A stretch of DNA of 34,412 nucleotides from Flavobacteriaceae bacterium. GTDB lineage: Bacteria > Bacteroidota > Bacteroidia > Flavobacteriales > Flavobacteriaceae. Made by a program: the position numbers and the translations under genes. Positions within the stretch are counted from its first letter, which is position 1; every line of letters begins with the position of its first letter. This document shows positions 32,373-34,412 of the stretch, one piece after another. Location: NCBI GenBank assembly GCA_002862705.1, contig PKDU01000046.1, positions 1-34,412 on the forward strand. The letters run 5' to 3'. Under the pieces are notes generated by a model. The model had not been told where the DNA came from. It did no database searches and saw only the letters and a list, made by a program, of their open reading frames with translations.

Positions 32373-34412
32373 ATGAAACCAACCCTTCAAAAATATATCG
32401 CTTGTTTGTTGCTCACAGGACCACTGATGGTTTGGGGTCAAAATAATGTTTGGGAGTCATATTATTCTTACAATAATACTTCCATTGGCAGCGTAAGCAA
32501 TCAAATGATAGTTACGGCTGCCGAAAACGCCCTTTTTCTATTTGATACCTCACAAGGCACACCTGAAACCATCACTACGGTTGAAGGCCTTTCAGGAGAC
32601 AACATTTCTGCGCTAGCAACCTATGAAAACGTAATTTTAGTTGGACATGAAAACGGTCTTCTTGCACAAATCGACATCAATACCAAGAAAACACTATTTG
32701 AAAGCGGTATCACTCGGAGCAATATAATTTCCGCTGAAAAAAAGCAGATTAATCATATACAACTTGTAGATAATATCGCATACGTAGCTACAGGGTTTGG
32801 TATTGTAGAAGTTAATCCTCAAACGCTTGAATTTGGCGACACGTATTATTTTGGACCGACAAGTAGCAGCATAAAAGTTAATCAAGTTTTTGTTTTTGAA
32901 AACGCACTGCACGCAGCTACTGAACAAGGCTTATTCAAAACGCCTCAAGCGAACCCAAATAAACTGGAGTTTTCATCTTGGGACCTATTGGCATTAGGCA
33001 ATTGGGCATCCTTGTGGACCCAAGATAATAGTTTGTATGCAGCCAAAGACGAGGGCAGCTCCCTTTCCTTTTTTCAATTGGGTAATACGGTTCAAAAAAA
33101 AGCAACTTTTCCAGGTGTATTAAAGAATATTTCACCCCACGAGAATGGCATACTGATAACGGTTTCTAACCGAGTTTATGACACGGATAAATCTTTTGTC
33201 AGAACCCAAACTGTAGGTGATTTAGACGGGGTGAAACCCAACACCTTTAACTTTGCAGTAAGCTTAAATGGTCAGAAGTGGATAGGCACCTCAAGCGAAG
33301 GACTTATACGCTACGCAAATGATAATAACTTCGATTTAATCAGCCCACAAGGCCCATTGTTAAACAGTATTTTTGATATTGAGAATTTACAGGATGAGCT
33401 CTGGATTGCCCATGGGGATTATAATTTATTCTATAATCCCTATCCTTTAGAAAAATATGGCTTAAGTCGTTATGTCGACAAGCAGTGGGAAAACATCCCC
33501 AACAACCAATTATTTAGTGCAGACTCATTTGTTCGCGTAGTGGCTCACCCAACTGAAATAGGGACGTTTTATGTTTGTTCCTATCATGGAGGAATAGTTT
33601 ATCTAGAAGACAATACGCCGGAGGCGTTGTGGGACCAAACAAATAGTGGCCTGGAAAGCCTAACATTTGACGGAGCAGATTATATAAGCATTCGTGTTCG
33701 CGATGCTTTGGTTGATGACAGCGGAAACGCCTGGTCTTTAACCGGATTTGTTCAAAAAGGACTTAAAAAAAGAACCCAATCAGGGCAATGGACTGCATAT
33801 GATTTATCGGACGTCGTTTTGGATTATAAGGAGGAAGCAGGCTACTCAAATTTAGAGTTTTACAACAATAAGATTTTATTTTTTGGAGGTGTAAATAGTG
33901 GACTTATCGGTGTTGATATTTCGCAATCTCCTCCACAAATGAAACGCATCATGGGTGGTGACATGGGGCTGCCATCAGATGATATACGTAGCATACGTTT
34001 AGACAAAGACAACCGCCTGTGGGTGGGTACTAAGGATGGCCTTGCGGTTCTATATGCGCCGAATCGCTTCTTTGAAGAGGACACCCAATTACGTTCTGTA
34101 GTCATTTCCGATGGTGGAAACTTGCGAGAACTATTAAGCGGACAATTTATATCTGACATTGAGGTAGATGGCAACAATCAAAAATGGATTAGCACAACAA
34201 GCTCTGGCGTGTTTTTAATTTCTCCTGACGGCAGTCAAATTTTACAACACTTTACTAAGGAAAATAGCCCGCTTCCAACCTCATCTGTGAAAACAATTGG
34301 GATAAATGAGGTGTCTGGAGAGGTTTATTTCGGAACACTTAACGGCATGGTTTCGTTTCAAGGGGATGCTTATGCAGAATCTGAAAGCTTGTCTGACGCA
34401 AATGTTTTCCCA
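32373..34412 (+). CDS. porZ: PorZ-like beta-propeller protein of the type IX secretion system (partial)
   Basis: An open frame of 680 codons from ATG at 32373 runs off the right edge, so the C-terminus is missing. The N-terminus is a signal peptide ending LMVWGQ, with cleavage likely before Gln23. The body is repetitive beta-propeller sequence with recurrent two-component-regulator-propeller blades, for example LPSDDIRSIRLDKDNRLWVG then TKDGLAVLY, and FISDIEVDGNNQKWISTTSSG. The opening NVWESYYSYNNTSIGSVSNQ matches the PorZ N-terminal propeller of Bacteroidota as I recall it. In Porphyromonas PorZ is a surface T9SS attachment-complex component that binds anionic LPS. Orthology rather than a generic propeller protein is likely but not certain. 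Confidence 0.78.
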   Translation, partial: MKPTLQKYIACLLLTGPLMVWGQNNVWESYYSYNNTSIGSVSNQMIVTAAENALFLFDTSQGTPETITTVEGLSGDNISALATYENVILVGHENGLLAQIDINTKKTLFESGITRSNIISAEKKQINHIQLVDNIAYVATGFGIVEVNPQTLEFGDTYYFGPTSSSIKVNQVFVFENALHAATEQGLFKTPQANPNKLEFSSWDLLALGNWASLWTQDNSLYAAKDEGSSLSFFQLGNTVQKKATFPGVLKNISPHENGILITVSNRVYDTDKSFVRTQTVGDLDGVKPNTFNFAVSLNGQKWIGTSSEGLIRYANDNNFDLISPQGPLLNSIFDIENLQDELWIAHGDYNLFYNPYPLEKYGLSRYVDKQWENIPNNQLFSADSFVRVVAHPTEIGTFYVCSYHGGIVYLEDNTPEALWDQTNSGLESLTFDGADYISIRVRDALVDDSGNAWSLTGFVQKGLKKRTQSGQWTAYDLSDVVLDYKEEAGYSNLEFYNNKILFFGGVNSGLIGVDISQSPPQMKRIMGGDMGLPSDDIRSIRLDKDNRLWVGTKDGLAVLYAPNRFFEEDTQLRSVVISDGGNLRELLSGQFISDIEVDGNNQKWISTTSSGVFLISPDGSQILQHFTKENSPLPTSSVKTIGINEVSGEVYFGTLNGMVSFQGDAYAESESLSDANVFP

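Noticed and set aside
1..34412. tRNA, rRNA, CRISPR array, insertion sequence or prophage
   Set aside because: Intergenic gaps are short and were read through; no cloverleaf, repeat-spacer pattern, transposase or phage gene was seen.

Overview
The window looks like chromosomal DNA of a Bacteroidota bacterium, most likely class Flavobacteriia. The evidence is gene content (a DUF4837 lipoprotein, a GH3 acyl-adenylating enzyme beside an M23 peptidase and tatA, and a PorZ-type propeller of the type IX secretion system), few Shine-Dalgarno sites, and repeated TAnnTTTG promoter boxes, the Bacteroidota -7 consensus, placed only a few bases before start codons. Species cannot be named from the sequence alone.

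Region 1 (1-10783) is ordinary, moderate-GC housekeeping DNA: gltX (minus, cut by the window edge), ybeY, mnmG, a class I methyltransferase, holB (minus), pgk, a DUF4837 lipoprotein, tatA (minus, very short), an M23 peptidase and a GH3-family protein. mnmG is bracketed by two parS-like centromere sites. One matches the general bacterial parS consensus exactly and the other differs at one base, which suggests an origin-proximal location.

Region 2 (10846-28387) is a surface-polysaccharide cluster, all on the plus strand and tightly packed. It runs from a Wzz-like co-polymerase and rmlB-A-C-D (dTDP-L-rhamnose) to a Wzx flippase, four glycosyltransferases, a Rossmann methyltransferase-like protein, two O-antigen polymerase/ligase-like membrane proteins, ugd and uxs (UDP-glucuronate, then UDP-xylose), and a WbaP/WcaJ-type initiating phosphoglycosyltransferase. 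The middle (about 15170-24700) is visibly more AT-rich than the sugar-nucleotide genes at either end. It contains decayed gene fragments and many non-ATG starts, as expected of an exchangeable serotype cassette between conserved flanks. The set suggests a Wzx/Wzy-made O-antigen or similar glycan with rhamnose and possibly xylose or glucuronic acid. No wza/OPX or Wzc-type kinase gene is present.

Region 3 (28384-34412) returns to moderate GC: an EamA transporter and an ArsC/Spx-like protein (both minus), a cystathionine gamma-synthase-type PLP enzyme, glutamate dehydrogenase, and a long partial porZ-like gene running off the right end. PorZ links glycan to type IX secretion in Porphyromonas, so its position a few kilobases from the glycan cluster is suggestive but not proof of a functional link.

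No rRNA, tRNA, CRISPR array, transposase or prophage was seen. The least conventional points are the parS pair, the decayed genes inside the cassette, the unassigned 217-residue protein at 20102-20755 and the near-leaderless promoter layout.
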